64,000 bases of DNA from Runella limosa DSM 17973 (GTDB taxonomy: Bacteria; Bacteroidota; Bacteroidia; Cytophagales; Spirosomataceae): positions 1 through 64,000 of the forward strand of contig NZ_KI519426.1 of assembly GCF_000482465.1 (NCBI RefSeq), given 5' to 3'. The translations under genes and the position numbers were made by a program. Below, in pieces: positions 24,851 through 33,716 of the stretch; the stretch's first letter is position 1; each line of letters starts with the position of its first letter. The notes under the pieces are model-generated. The model had not been told where the DNA came from. It made no database searches and worked only from the letters and a program-made list of their open reading frames with translations.

Positions 24851-26014
24851 TTACACCAGTTCGGCGGTGGTTAGGGGAGTGGCGGGGATTTCGGCGGGGA
24901 TTTTGTCGTAAAGCCTTGGCAACGAAACATTAGGCAAATGAGGCAAAACCAGTTCTGCAAAATGATTGGCTTCCTCAATCAGCGGAAAACCCGAAAATAT
25001 GAAAGCTCGGAAACCCATGTCCATGTAGCGATTGAGCTTTGATACAATCTGTTCGGCACTTCCTACCAGTCCACTGCCACAGCCCGAAAACACCTTTCCA
25101 ATGTGGGTCCAAAGTATTTCTTCGGTATAGCCATCATCATCGGCCGTTTTACGAAACTCGTCTTGGCGAATAACGCCCAACGAACGAGAGTCTTCGCCCC
25201 GAGCTCGGATTTCAGCGGCGCGTTTTTCATCAAATTTTGAAATCAGTTTTTTGGCATAGGCCCGTGCTTCTTCTTGCGTTTCGCGCGCTACTACGTGAAT
25301 TCGGAGGCCAAAATCTATTTTTCGGCCGTATTTTGCCGCTCTTGCCGTCATGTCTTGCATGGTTGCATACATGGCTTCTTCCGACTCTGGCCACATCAAA
25401 AACACGTCACAATGTTTGGCACAGACCTCGCGCGAGCCGTCAGACGTACCGCCGAAATAAAGGAGCGGGCCGCCGTTTTGGTAGGGTTTCACGGGGTCGG
25501 CGGGCATATCAAAGTTGTAAATTTCGCCCTTAAATTGAATTCGGTCTTGTGTCCAAGCCTGTTTCAGAATTTCGATGACTTCGGTGCAACGTTGGTACCT
25601 GAAATCGGCGTTTTCGCGCGTACCTGGTAAGTCAGAATTAATGATGTTCAAAATGAGTCGTCCCTTCAATTGGTGGTCGAGGGAGGCCAACGCTCTCGCC
25701 AGCATCGGCGGGTGGATTTCGCCCGTCCTGATGGCGGCCAAAAAAGTAATTTCACTCGTTTCTTGGGCCAGCGCGGAGGTAATCGTCAGCACATCTTGCC
25801 CTACGGTATAGGCCGTTGGGTACAAAATATTGCTAAATCCCAAACGCTCGGCTTCGAGTGTGATGTCGCGGCAATGGTCAAAACTGCTTCTTCGAGCGCT
25901 GTCTAGCACGCCTAAATAGTCGGTATCGCCGCCAATGATGTCATTAAACCACGCGATTTCGGCGACTCTTTGGGTGGTTCGGATGTCGGCCGTTGTTATT
26001 TTTGAAAGTGTCAT
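24851..26014 (-). CDS. SsuD-like flavin-dependent alkanesulfonate monooxygenase (LLM class)
   Basis: 387 residues, bacterial-luciferase-like TIM barrel. Visible family features: AERLGFSNILYPTAYTVGQDVLTITSALAQET, FLAAIRTGEIHPPMLARALASLDHQLKGRLILNIINSDLPG, the RCTEVIEILKQAW helix and GPLLYFGGTSDGSREVCAKHCDVFLMW. SsuD and close relatives use FMNH2 and O2 to cleave C-S bonds of sulfonates, giving sulfite and an aldehyde. No flavin reductase gene (ssuE) is adjacent. Start codon overlaps the amidohydrolase stop (TAATG). Other LLM activities (dimethylsulfone, nitrilotriacetate oxidation) cannot be excluded, but the neighbourhood is rich in sulfur genes. Confidence 0.8.
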   Translation of the reverse strand: MTLSKITTADIRTTQRVAEIAWFNDIIGGDTDYLGVLDSARRSSFDHCRDITLEAERLGFSNILYPTAYTVGQDVLTITSALAQETSEITFLAAIRTGEIHPPMLARALASLDHQLKGRLILNIINSDLPGTRENADFRYQRCTEVIEILKQAWTQDRIQFKGEIYNFDMPADPVKPYQNGGPLLYFGGTSDGSREVCAKHCDVFLMWPESEEAMYATMQDMTARAAKYGRKIDFGLRIHVVARETQEEARAYAKKLISKFDEKRAAEIRARGEDSRSLGVIRQDEFRKTADDDGYTEEILWTHIGKVFSGCGSGLVGSAEQIVSKLNRYMDMGFRAFIFSGFPLIEEANHFAELVLPHLPNVSLPRLYDKIPAEIPATPLTTAELV

Positions 26015-27720
26015 TACTTTTTCTTAAATACTGTTTTCCCTTCTTTGATGGTTTCTAAGACGACCACGTCTTTGATTTTTGACGGTTCGATGGTCAGAAT
26101 GTCGTCCGAAAGCACTACTAAATCCGCTAGTTTTCCTTTTTCGAGAGAGCCTTTTAGGTTCTCCTCAAAGTATTCGTAGGCGCCATTGATGGTGATGGCA
26201 CGCAGCCCTTCGAGGGGAGTCAGGCGCTCTTCGGGGCCAATGACTTTTCCCGAACGAGATTTACGTTCAACGGATGTCCACAACAAAAACAATTGATTGA
26301 TGGGCGTCACGCCAAAGTCGGTGTGGTTGGTCGCAATGATTCCTTTGGTCTGGGCGGTTTTGAGAGGGCTTAAAAACTTTGCACGGTCGTAGCCTAAGTT
26401 TGTCTCGTGTACATCGCCCCAGAAAAAGGCGTGGTTGCTGAAAAGGGAAGGTAAAAAGCCAAGTTCTTTGTATTTGTCGAGTTGGTCGAGGCGGACAAAC
26501 TGCGAGTGAATGACCACAGGACGGCGGCCAAGGCTCTTGGTTCCTAGTACTTTATTGGCGTTTTCTACGGCCGTGATGTACATGTCAATCGCCGCGTCGC
26601 CATTGCAGTGAACGTAGGGCTGAATATTGTTTTTAAAGCTCTTGATAATCGCCTCGTTGAATTGGTCTTGGGTAACCACAGGAAACCCCCGACACTCGGC
26701 ATGGTCGCAGCCTGGGACTTTGGTCAAATAGGCTTTGCCAAAAAAGGCAGTCTTGCCTTGAGGTGACCCATCCGAGAAAAATTTAAACCCGTTGATTTTA
26801 AAGTGATTTTTTAGAACACCGTATTGATAATCAGGGTTGTTAATGACTTTATCTACAATGGGATACGAAGGCAATGCTTCAATGTCAATCACTAACTCAC
26901 CACGTTTGGCGGCTTCGCGGAGCAACTCTAACGACTCAAAACTACTGCTGCCGTCTTGGGCCGTAGTGACGCCAAAACTCGCATAGTATTCTTGTTGTTC
27001 TTTGAGTTGGGCCAATCGCTCTTCTACGGTTCCCTTACTCGACCCACTCAAATTGACCCGCACCAATCCTTGGGCTTTTTCTTGCAGGAGACCTGTGGGT
27101 TCTTTTGAATTTTCTTTGCGCTCAATGACGCCCCCCGCAGGGTCGGGTGTTTCTGAAGTGACGCCACCTGCCTTCAAAGCGGCCGAGTTGGCAACCGACA
27201 TGTGCCCCGATACGTGCGTTATAACGACGGGGTTGTTGGGAAAAGCAGCATCAAAATCCTCTTTACGTGGGTGTCGTTTTTCTTCCAATTGGTCCACATC
27301 GTAGCCAAATCCACTGATCCAGTCGCTATCTTTGAGTCCCTTCTGGGCTTTAAATTTCTGCAATTCGGCCACGATGTCGGCGATTTTACGGATGTTACCG
27401 ACGGGTGGTGGGTTGAGATTGGCTAGGTTGGCGCGGCCAAAACTCATAAAGTGACTGTGCCCATCAATAAAACCTGGGGTGACGGTTTTTCCACCCAAAT
27501 CTACGACTTGGGTGTTTTTACCTTTCAGCTTTTCAATGTCTTTGGTAGTGCCAACCGCTAAAATTTTGCCATCTTGGACGGCCACGGCTTGGGCAATGGA
27601 GTTTTGGCTATCGACCGTTATGATTTTACCGTTAATAAAAATCTTATCGGCAGGGGTTTTCTGAGCAAACACCGCCGTGCTTGCCCAGAAAAGTGAAATA
27701 CTGAGAATGACTTTTTTCAT
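26014..27720 (-). CDS. Exported YtcJ-like amidohydrolase
   Basis: 568 residues with a signal peptide (MKKVILSISLFWASTAVFAQ). The metal-dependent hydrolase core shows TPGFIDGHSHFMSFG (metal-binding H-x-H), VITHVSGH further on, QPYVHCNGDAAIDMYI and IIATNHTDFGVTPINQLFLLWTSVERKS. The composite C-terminal small beta domain (KGKLADLVVLSDDILTI) is typical of the amidohydrolase_3/YtcJ group. Being exported, it would cut amide or related bonds in the periplasm. It sits between susD and the SsuD-like gene, coupled to the latter by overlapping stop/start. I infer that it processes the imported ligand before desulfonation. Confidence 0.88.
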   Translation of the reverse strand: MKKVILSISLFWASTAVFAQKTPADKIFINGKIITVDSQNSIAQAVAVQDGKILAVGTTKDIEKLKGKNTQVVDLGGKTVTPGFIDGHSHFMSFGRANLANLNPPPVGNIRKIADIVAELQKFKAQKGLKDSDWISGFGYDVDQLEEKRHPRKEDFDAAFPNNPVVITHVSGHMSVANSAALKAGGVTSETPDPAGGVIERKENSKEPTGLLQEKAQGLVRVNLSGSSKGTVEERLAQLKEQQEYYASFGVTTAQDGSSSFESLELLREAAKRGELVIDIEALPSYPIVDKVINNPDYQYGVLKNHFKINGFKFFSDGSPQGKTAFFGKAYLTKVPGCDHAECRGFPVVTQDQFNEAIIKSFKNNIQPYVHCNGDAAIDMYITAVENANKVLGTKSLGRRPVVIHSQFVRLDQLDKYKELGFLPSLFSNHAFFWGDVHETNLGYDRAKFLSPLKTAQTKGIIATNHTDFGVTPINQLFLLWTSVERKSRSGKVIGPEERLTPLEGLRAITINGAYEYFEENLKGSLEKGKLADLVVLSDDILTIEPSKIKDVVVLETIKEGKTVFKKK

Positions 27721-27751
27721 CGAATGGTAAATTGAAATTTGGGAGTAGATT

Positions 27752-29221
27752 TTATCTTGGAGCTAATTTGTTGTAAGCCAGTTCGTTGCTTGGGATAGCC
27801 CATACGTAGTTGGCCGCTGTGGGCAATACTTCGGGTGCAACGCCTGCGTTTCCGATTTTTGCAGGCAATTTTTGGACTCTTCTCAACAAATCAGGCGTTC
27901 GGAAGCCTTCTCCCAGTAGTTCAATCCGACGTTCGTTAAGAATCGTTTCAATCAATTCTTCTTTAGACGAGATTCCTTTTGTGAACGTATAACTCGCATC
28001 CGAACGGTTCCGAACGGCTTTCAATAACGCCGTAGCCGTCGTCAAATCGCTCGTTTGGGCAGCCGCTTCGGCATAGTTGAGCAGTACTTCCGCGTAGCGA
28101 ACGAGGGGCACATAATCCGAGAAAGGTGCTGAGTTTTTTGGGAATTTTCGTACTAGTTTTTGTCCCGTTGTGTTGGTAGTAATCAAGCCTTTACGTGCGT
28201 CGTTCGAGGTTGCCGAGGCAAATACTGGGTCGGCGACAATGCCCGTCGTGCTAAGGTAAATAACGGGCGTTAGGTAGTTGGCCGCCAGCGCACTTTGCAA
28301 CCCTGGCGCTTCGGTCGGATTGATGTAAGGAATGGTTAAAAGCACTTCGTTGCCTACGTACGAACCTCCGAAAACGGTAGCGATGTTGGCCTCTAGTTTA
28401 TGCGTCAATGTCCCCGAAACGTACTGATAAGGAGCGACGTCCGAAACGATTTTTTTTGCTTCGGTGACTACGGCAGCATAATCGCCTTTTACCAAGTTAA
28501 CGCGGGTTTTCAGGGCAATTGCCGTTGCTTTGTGGGCACGTGAAGCGACCAAAAGCGGCGTTGAGTACGTCACGGGTAAATCGGCTTCCGCATCGTTTAA
28601 GTCTTTCAAAATTTGTGCATATACTTCGGCTACCGTACTGAAAGTGAAGTCATTGTTGCCACCCGACGTCTCGGCCTTTAAGCGAAGAGGCAATGCTGCC
28701 GCTGTACTGCTTTGGAGGTAAGGCTTGGCGTAGGTTTGTGCTAAACTAAAATAAGCAAACGCCCGTAAAAACTTGGCTTCCGCAACGTAATTCTTGCGTA
28801 AATCATCGGTTAGGACCGTGGATGTGCTCAGGTTTTCTATCAAAATATTGGCCGAATTAATGGTGGTATAGGCCGAACTCCAAACCGCATTTACGAAGTC
28901 GCCCGAAGACGTAATCGACTGGTTCCAGACGTTGGCACCCGTGGAGTTGTTGCCGTCGTTTTGGCTAAATTCGTCGCCTCGTTGTTCATTAAAGACCACA
29001 TGGCGACCTCCAAAATAGGATTGACTGCCAAACAGTGAGTACAGGCCGTTGACTTGTGCCAAAATTTTGGCAGGCGTACTGTAGGCGGCGTCCGTCGAAA
29101 TACTTGTGACAGGAACGGGGTTCAAGAGGTTTTCGCGGCAGCTAGACAACGAACCAATCAATACGGCCGAAACCAAAAGAGAGCGACGAAAATGTGGGGT
29201 ATAGAAAGAATTCTTTTTCAT
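27752..29221 (-). CDS. SusD-like outer-membrane lipoprotein (block B1)
   Basis: 489 residues from MKKNSFYTPHFRRSLLVSA at 29221; an extended frame to 29251 would overlap the susC stop. Lipobox SLSSC, then RENLLNPVPVTSISTDAAYSTPAKILAQVNGLYSLFG. SusD repeats: AEAKFLRAFAYFSLAQTYAKPYL and, near the C-terminus, RYAEVLLNYAEAAAQ and ERRIELLGEGFRTPDLLRR. This GEGFR(T/S) ending is shared with 41045 and differs from the ALEPHRWFDxVRTG type of block A. Partner of susC at 29241. Confidence 0.93.
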   Translation of the reverse strand: MKKNSFYTPHFRRSLLVSAVLIGSLSSCRENLLNPVPVTSISTDAAYSTPAKILAQVNGLYSLFGSQSYFGGRHVVFNEQRGDEFSQNDGNNSTGANVWNQSITSSGDFVNAVWSSAYTTINSANILIENLSTSTVLTDDLRKNYVAEAKFLRAFAYFSLAQTYAKPYLQSSTAAALPLRLKAETSGGNNDFTFSTVAEVYAQILKDLNDAEADLPVTYSTPLLVASRAHKATAIALKTRVNLVKGDYAAVVTEAKKIVSDVAPYQYVSGTLTHKLEANIATVFGGSYVGNEVLLTIPYINPTEAPGLQSALAANYLTPVIYLSTTGIVADPVFASATSNDARKGLITTNTTGQKLVRKFPKNSAPFSDYVPLVRYAEVLLNYAEAAAQTSDLTTATALLKAVRNRSDASYTFTKGISSKEELIETILNERRIELLGEGFRTPDLLRRVQKLPAKIGNAGVAPEVLPTAANYVWAIPSNELAYNKLAPR

Positions 29222-29240
29222 TTTTTGAAATGTTAAATAA

Positions 29241-32200
29241 TTAAAAACCAACGTTTAAGCCCAACGTGATGACCGAAGCATTGACGGGGACGTTTTGGTC
29301 TTTTCCAGAGTTGACGGAGTTCCCATTGATCGAAATTTCAGGGTCTGAGCCAGTGTATTTTGTGAAGGTCAAGATGTTAGAGGCTTGAACGTACGCTTTA
29401 ATCGACGATACGTATTTTGAAAACGAGCCGTTTTGAAGCGGTACATTGTAGCCAAAGGCAATGTTTTTCAATTTCAAGAAAGAGCCGTCTTCCACAAAGG
29501 CGGAGTTGGTCGAAGAGAAACCACCGCTGAAGCTATCGCCCCATACGAGCTTAGGTACGTCGGTGACTTGGCCTGGGGTTGTCCAACGGTCTTTGATCCA
29601 CGTACCATTGTTGAAATAACGTTGGTCAGAAAGCGTCCCTTTTGTTCCGTTGTAAATCTTATTTCCTCCCGAGAAAATGAGCCCAATCGTCAAATCGAAG
29701 TTGCCGTAGGTAAAGTTGTTGTTCAACCCTCCGTAATACGTAGGTAATGAAGGCCCCTGAATACGACCGTCTTTGTAGTTGTCAATGGCAGCCACCGCTG
29801 TTCCTTCGAGGGTCGTGAAGGTGCGCTTCAACGCGTCGTATTGTACTTGTTGGTCGTTGGCATTGAGGTAGATACGGTTTCCGTTGGCAGGATTGATACC
29901 AAGCGAAGGCACCGCAAAAATAGAACCTACTGAATAACCCACGCGAGTGATGTTTTGAATCCCAAACGTGCTGATGACCGTAGGATAAATATCTCCTCCT
30001 GTACCCAACGCCGTTACGCGATTTTTGAGGGTGGCAATGTTAAAATTAGCATTCCACTGAAACTTCTTCCCATTGATAATGCTACCGTTGATCGCAAACT
30101 CGAATCCTTCATTGTACAACGAACCCACATTGGCCGAAATTGAGTTGCCAGGAATCCCTTGAGAAAGCGATTGGGGGGCACTTAAAATGAGGTCGTCAAT
30201 GGTATTTTTGTAGTAATCAGCTTCCAACGTAAAGCGATTGTTCAAAATGCCTACACTTATCCCAATATCGGTTTTCTTGCTCGATTCCCACCGTAAATTG
30301 GCGTTTCCTGCTTGCCCAAAGTACAAGGTAGGGACGCCCGCGTAGGTGCTTGAGCTGTACTGCGAAAGCGAGGCATAGTCGCTCAAACTGCTGTTTCCAA
30401 CTACGCCGTAACTAGCTCTGATTTTGAGGGAGTTAACGTAGTTTTTCAATGATGAGTTTTGGTAAAAATTCTCTTCCGAAATGTTCCACCCAACCGAACC
30501 ACCGCCAAAGTTACCCCATTTATTTCCCTCGGCTAAGGCCGATAAACCATCGCGGCGGAAGTTGAGGCTTACTAAGTACTTGCGGTTATAGTCGTAGTTG
30601 ATGTTGCTAAAAAATGAAAGCAACCCGTTTTCTGACTGCACCGTGGATGAAGGCGTGATGTTGGTAAAACCTCCTTGGTACGAAGTAAAGAAGGGGTCGG
30701 CAAGTCCCGTGCGCGTTGCTCCCCAGCCATCTACTTTGCGGTAGATTTCCTCGTGGCCTAGTAATACTTTTAGGTTATGCACATCCGAGAAGGTAGTGTT
30801 GTAGGTGAGGGTGTTGGTCCAGTTGGAGCGAAAAAACGTCGTGGTAGAATTGGCGGCTGTTCCTTTGGTAGCGAAGCCGTCGCCGCTCTGAGGGTTACGA
30901 AATTCCTTGTTTTCAATGACCAAATTATTGATGCCGTAAACGGTCTTAAATTTGAGGTCTTTGAGAAGCTCTACTTCCGCAAAAATACTTCCTAACAGCG
31001 TGTTGTTCTCCGACGAGTTTTTGTCAAGATCTAAAATCGACTGCAAATTATAGGCATTAAATACCCCCAGGGCAGTACTGTTCGGCCCATAACCGATGTT
31101 GCCGTTTGAGGTATTGATATTGTACGAGCCATCGGCGTTGTAAACGGGCACGTTAGGTGGCAAAATGTAGGTCATACGTGCCAACGGCTGTAGGCCAATG
31201 TACTGAGTATTCACGCTGTTGCCCGACGAACTTGCAATGGAATTGGGGCCGATTCCGCCTGAGTTAGGGCCCGTATTTAGAGAATTGGTAAACGAAAAAT
31301 TGGTACCAATCGTAATGCTTTTGTTCAGTTTATGGTCTAAGTTTACCCGCGCCGTTTTACGGTCAAACGCATTGGTTTTCAGGATACCATTTTGTTTGGA
31401 ATAATTGACCGATACAAAATAACTGGTCGCGTCGTTGGCGCCTGATACGTTGAGGGTGTGGTTTTGCGAAACACCCGTTTGGTAGGCGACGTCGTACCAA
31501 TTGGTTTCGACGGTGGAGCCGTCGGCGTTTTTGCCCAATACAAACCCAGGCGTTAAACCTGCATTGGTACGCGCTTCGTTTTTGATGGTTACGTAATCTT
31601 CCGCATTGAGTAATTTAGGTAAATTGAACGGCTTGCTCCAGCTTACCCACGTATCGTAGTTGACTTTTGTTTTGCCTTTTTTTCCTTTTTTGGTGGTAAT
31701 GACCACGACACCATTGGCCGCACGCGAACCGTAAATAGCCGCCGACGAAGCATCTTTTAGTACATCAATCGATTCGATGTCGTTGGGGTTGATGTCGGCC
31801 AAAGGGTTGTTGCCGACCGATCCTCCCGCCGACCCCGTAAATACGGTCACCCCGTCAACGATAATCAACGGATACACCGATGAAGTGATGGAGTTGATAC
31901 CGCGAATCCGAAAAACAGGAGTACTGTTTAACGCACCACTGGGCTGTACGATGTTGACGCCCGCTGCTTGCCCGCCTAATAACTGGTCGAGACTTTGGGC
32001 AGGGCGATTTTCTAATTGCGAAGCAGAGACTTTTACGGCCGAGCCCGTGAAGGCTTTTTTGCTTTCGCTGCCATACCCCGTCACCACGACTTCCGACAGT
32101 TGTTTGGCGTCTTCTTCGAGGTCAACCACGATGGGGCTAGATTCGACCGTCACTTCTTTGGTTTGGTAACCAATAAAACTAACTACGATCGTAAACGGAA

Positions 32201-32426
32201 ACTTTTGCCCCGTTTGTAAATGAAAAGCCCCTTCTTGGTTGGAAGTGGCACCGTTGGTCGTGCCTTTGATTTGAATGGTAGCGCCGAGAACGGGCTCGTT
32301 GGTGCGGTGGTCAAAAATGCGCCCATTTAATTTGGCGTTGATGGTTGGCTCGCTGTTCTGGGCGTGGAGGGTGTACGTTCCCAAGAATGCCAACGCCAAG
32401 AGAAGTAGGGATACTGTTTTTCTCAT
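29241..32426 (-). CDS. SusC-like TonB-dependent transporter (block B1)
   Basis: 1061 residues from MRKTVSLLLLALAFLGTYTLHAQ at 32426; the frame extends to 32519 but the extra residues would put a non-signal N-terminus before the signal peptide. CarboxypepD_reg-like domain (LNGRIFDHRTNEPVLGATIQIKG), VVVTGYGSESKKAFTGSAVKVSA, plug with YPLIIVDGVTVFTG and IESIDVLKDASSAAIYGSRAANGVVVITTKKGKKGK, barrel ending VITLGLNVGF. It heads a five-gene operon (susC, susD, amidohydrolase, SsuD-like, permease), so the ligand is probably an amide-containing sulfonate; that is inference. Confidence 0.95.
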   Translation of the reverse strand: MRKTVSLLLLALAFLGTYTLHAQNSEPTINAKLNGRIFDHRTNEPVLGATIQIKGTTNGATSNQEGAFHLQTGQKFPFTIVVSFIGYQTKEVTVESSPIVVDLEEDAKQLSEVVVTGYGSESKKAFTGSAVKVSASQLENRPAQSLDQLLGGQAAGVNIVQPSGALNSTPVFRIRGINSITSSVYPLIIVDGVTVFTGSAGGSVGNNPLADINPNDIESIDVLKDASSAAIYGSRAANGVVVITTKKGKKGKTKVNYDTWVSWSKPFNLPKLLNAEDYVTIKNEARTNAGLTPGFVLGKNADGSTVETNWYDVAYQTGVSQNHTLNVSGANDATSYFVSVNYSKQNGILKTNAFDRKTARVNLDHKLNKSITIGTNFSFTNSLNTGPNSGGIGPNSIASSSGNSVNTQYIGLQPLARMTYILPPNVPVYNADGSYNINTSNGNIGYGPNSTALGVFNAYNLQSILDLDKNSSENNTLLGSIFAEVELLKDLKFKTVYGINNLVIENKEFRNPQSGDGFATKGTAANSTTTFFRSNWTNTLTYNTTFSDVHNLKVLLGHEEIYRKVDGWGATRTGLADPFFTSYQGGFTNITPSSTVQSENGLLSFFSNINYDYNRKYLVSLNFRRDGLSALAEGNKWGNFGGGSVGWNISEENFYQNSSLKNYVNSLKIRASYGVVGNSSLSDYASLSQYSSSTYAGVPTLYFGQAGNANLRWESSKKTDIGISVGILNNRFTLEADYYKNTIDDLILSAPQSLSQGIPGNSISANVGSLYNEGFEFAINGSIINGKKFQWNANFNIATLKNRVTALGTGGDIYPTVISTFGIQNITRVGYSVGSIFAVPSLGINPANGNRIYLNANDQQVQYDALKRTFTTLEGTAVAAIDNYKDGRIQGPSLPTYYGGLNNNFTYGNFDLTIGLIFSGGNKIYNGTKGTLSDQRYFNNGTWIKDRWTTPGQVTDVPKLVWGDSFSGGFSSTNSAFVEDGSFLKLKNIAFGYNVPLQNGSFSKYVSSIKAYVQASNILTFTKYTGSDPEISINGNSVNSGKDQNVPVNASVITLGLNVGF

Positions 32427-32523
32427 TTTGTCAAATGTTTGGTGAGTTAAAAGCATTTTGTCAAATAAAATACTTAAACTATATTTTTTATATATAAATA
32501 AAAAACGATAAAAAATCATTTAC

Positions 32524-32677
32524 CTTCTCAGGGCTTTTTTCCCAAGAAGTATCACGTTCGACTCGTTAAACAAGGATTAGTATATGCTTGAATATAGTCT
32601 CTGCACAAATAAACTCACATCATCACGCTCTCTATCCTACTTTCTTTATCTAGGAAGAAGAGACGTGCAAATGTGAG
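32524..32677 (-). promoter_or_regulatory. Structured 5' leader of the block B1 susC mRNA
   Basis: On the minus strand two inverted pairs, CTCACAT/ATGTGAG (32671-32677 with 32614-32620) and CACGTCTCT/AGAGAGCGTG just inside, make a long stem with a roughly 30-base loop. A smaller hairpin CTTCTTGGG..CCC..AGAAG follows at 32524-32549. They do not match the block A leader. The remaining 32427-32827 is AT-rich and without a gene. Confidence 0.4.
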
Positions 32678-32827
32678 CCTATTTGAAATAAAAACCAAAA
32701 AATAAATATAATTTTTTTTAGTAAAAATACCCATTTCTCTATCTGTTTATAGTACTAAAAATAGTGCATGTAGTGAGTAGAGATATGGGAAGTGTCGGCA
32801 ATTGTTACTTTACTTCAGCCCATTTAT

Positions 32828-33703
32828 TTACCCTTTTTCAATGTGAAGCGAGGTCATGGAAAGGCTGCCCGAAAGAATATCATCGTTGAAAAAGCATACA
32901 TTTTCGTCCTTCTCCTGTAACCCCAATACGTAGAGCAACGGAAAGAAGTGATCGGGGGTAGGAATGGCGTTGTTGGCATACTCACCCAAGGATTGGTATT
33001 TCAACAACGGGGTATGATTTTTATCGGCTATCAACTTGTTGAATTTTTCCTTTGCCTCAATGGCCCAGTCAAACGGCTTGGCGTTGTTGGAGGTAGTGTA
33101 GAGATTGTGAATGATATTGCCGCTTCCTAAAATCAAGACGCCTTTTCGGCGTAACGAAGCCAACTGTTTTCCAAGTTGATAATGGTATTCCGCAGGTTTT
33201 GAATAGTCAATACTTAGCTGAATAACAGGGATGTTAGCTTCGGGGTATAGTCTTCGGATGACCGTCCAAGCCCCGTGATCTAGTCCCCAGTCGTGGCTGA
33301 ATTCAATCTGAGTGTTCTTGATCAACTCTTGCGTTTGTTTTGCTAATTGAGGATTTCCTTTGACATTATACCTCACATCAAATAGTTCTTTGGGGAAGTT
33401 ACTAAACGAATGAATGGTGCGTTGTTCTTCGAGTGCCGTTACGTAAGTGCCTTTGGTGAGCCAGTGGGCCGAAACGCACAGAATCGCTTTGGGAGGTTCT
33501 AACGTTTGGCCTAGTTTTTTCCACGCTTCACTGTAAACGTTGTCGGTAATTCCATTCATCGGACTTCCGTGGCCAATAAACAACAAAGGAGTTCGGTCGG
33601 AAGCGGCGGCATTGTCGTTGAAGTGCTTCATTACCGTTGCATTGGCGGCATAGCCTGCCAAAGGTAAAAGCGATAAAGTTTGGAGAAAGTCTTTTCTGTT
33701 CAT
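32828..33703 (-). CDS. YgiD-like class III extradiol dioxygenase
   Basis: About 291 residues; ATG at 33703 preferred over a GTG one codon upstream. The N-terminus (MNRKDFLQTLSLLPLAGYAANA) looks like an export signal, unusual for this mostly cytoplasmic family. The core is LigB/YgiD: LLFIGHGSPMNGI with the first metal histidine, ILCVSAHWLTKGTYV with a second, DWGLDHGAWTVIRRLYPEANIPVIQLSID, LILGSGNIIHNL and TPDHFFPLLYVLG. YgiD opens catecholic rings such as DOPA (4,5-cleavage). It lies 14 bp behind the dipeptidase gene, so they are co-transcribed. Physiological substrate unknown. Confidence 0.85.
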   Translation of the reverse strand: MNRKDFLQTLSLLPLAGYAANATVMKHFNDNAAASDRTPLLFIGHGSPMNGITDNVYSEAWKKLGQTLEPPKAILCVSAHWLTKGTYVTALEEQRTIHSFSNFPKELFDVRYNVKGNPQLAKQTQELIKNTQIEFSHDWGLDHGAWTVIRRLYPEANIPVIQLSIDYSKPAEYHYQLGKQLASLRRKGVLILGSGNIIHNLYTTSNNAKPFDWAIEAKEKFNKLIADKNHTPLLKYQSLGEYANNAIPTPDHFFPLLYVLGLQEKDENVCFFNDDILSGSLSMTSLHIEKG

Positions 33704-33716
33704 CACTAAGTTGGTT

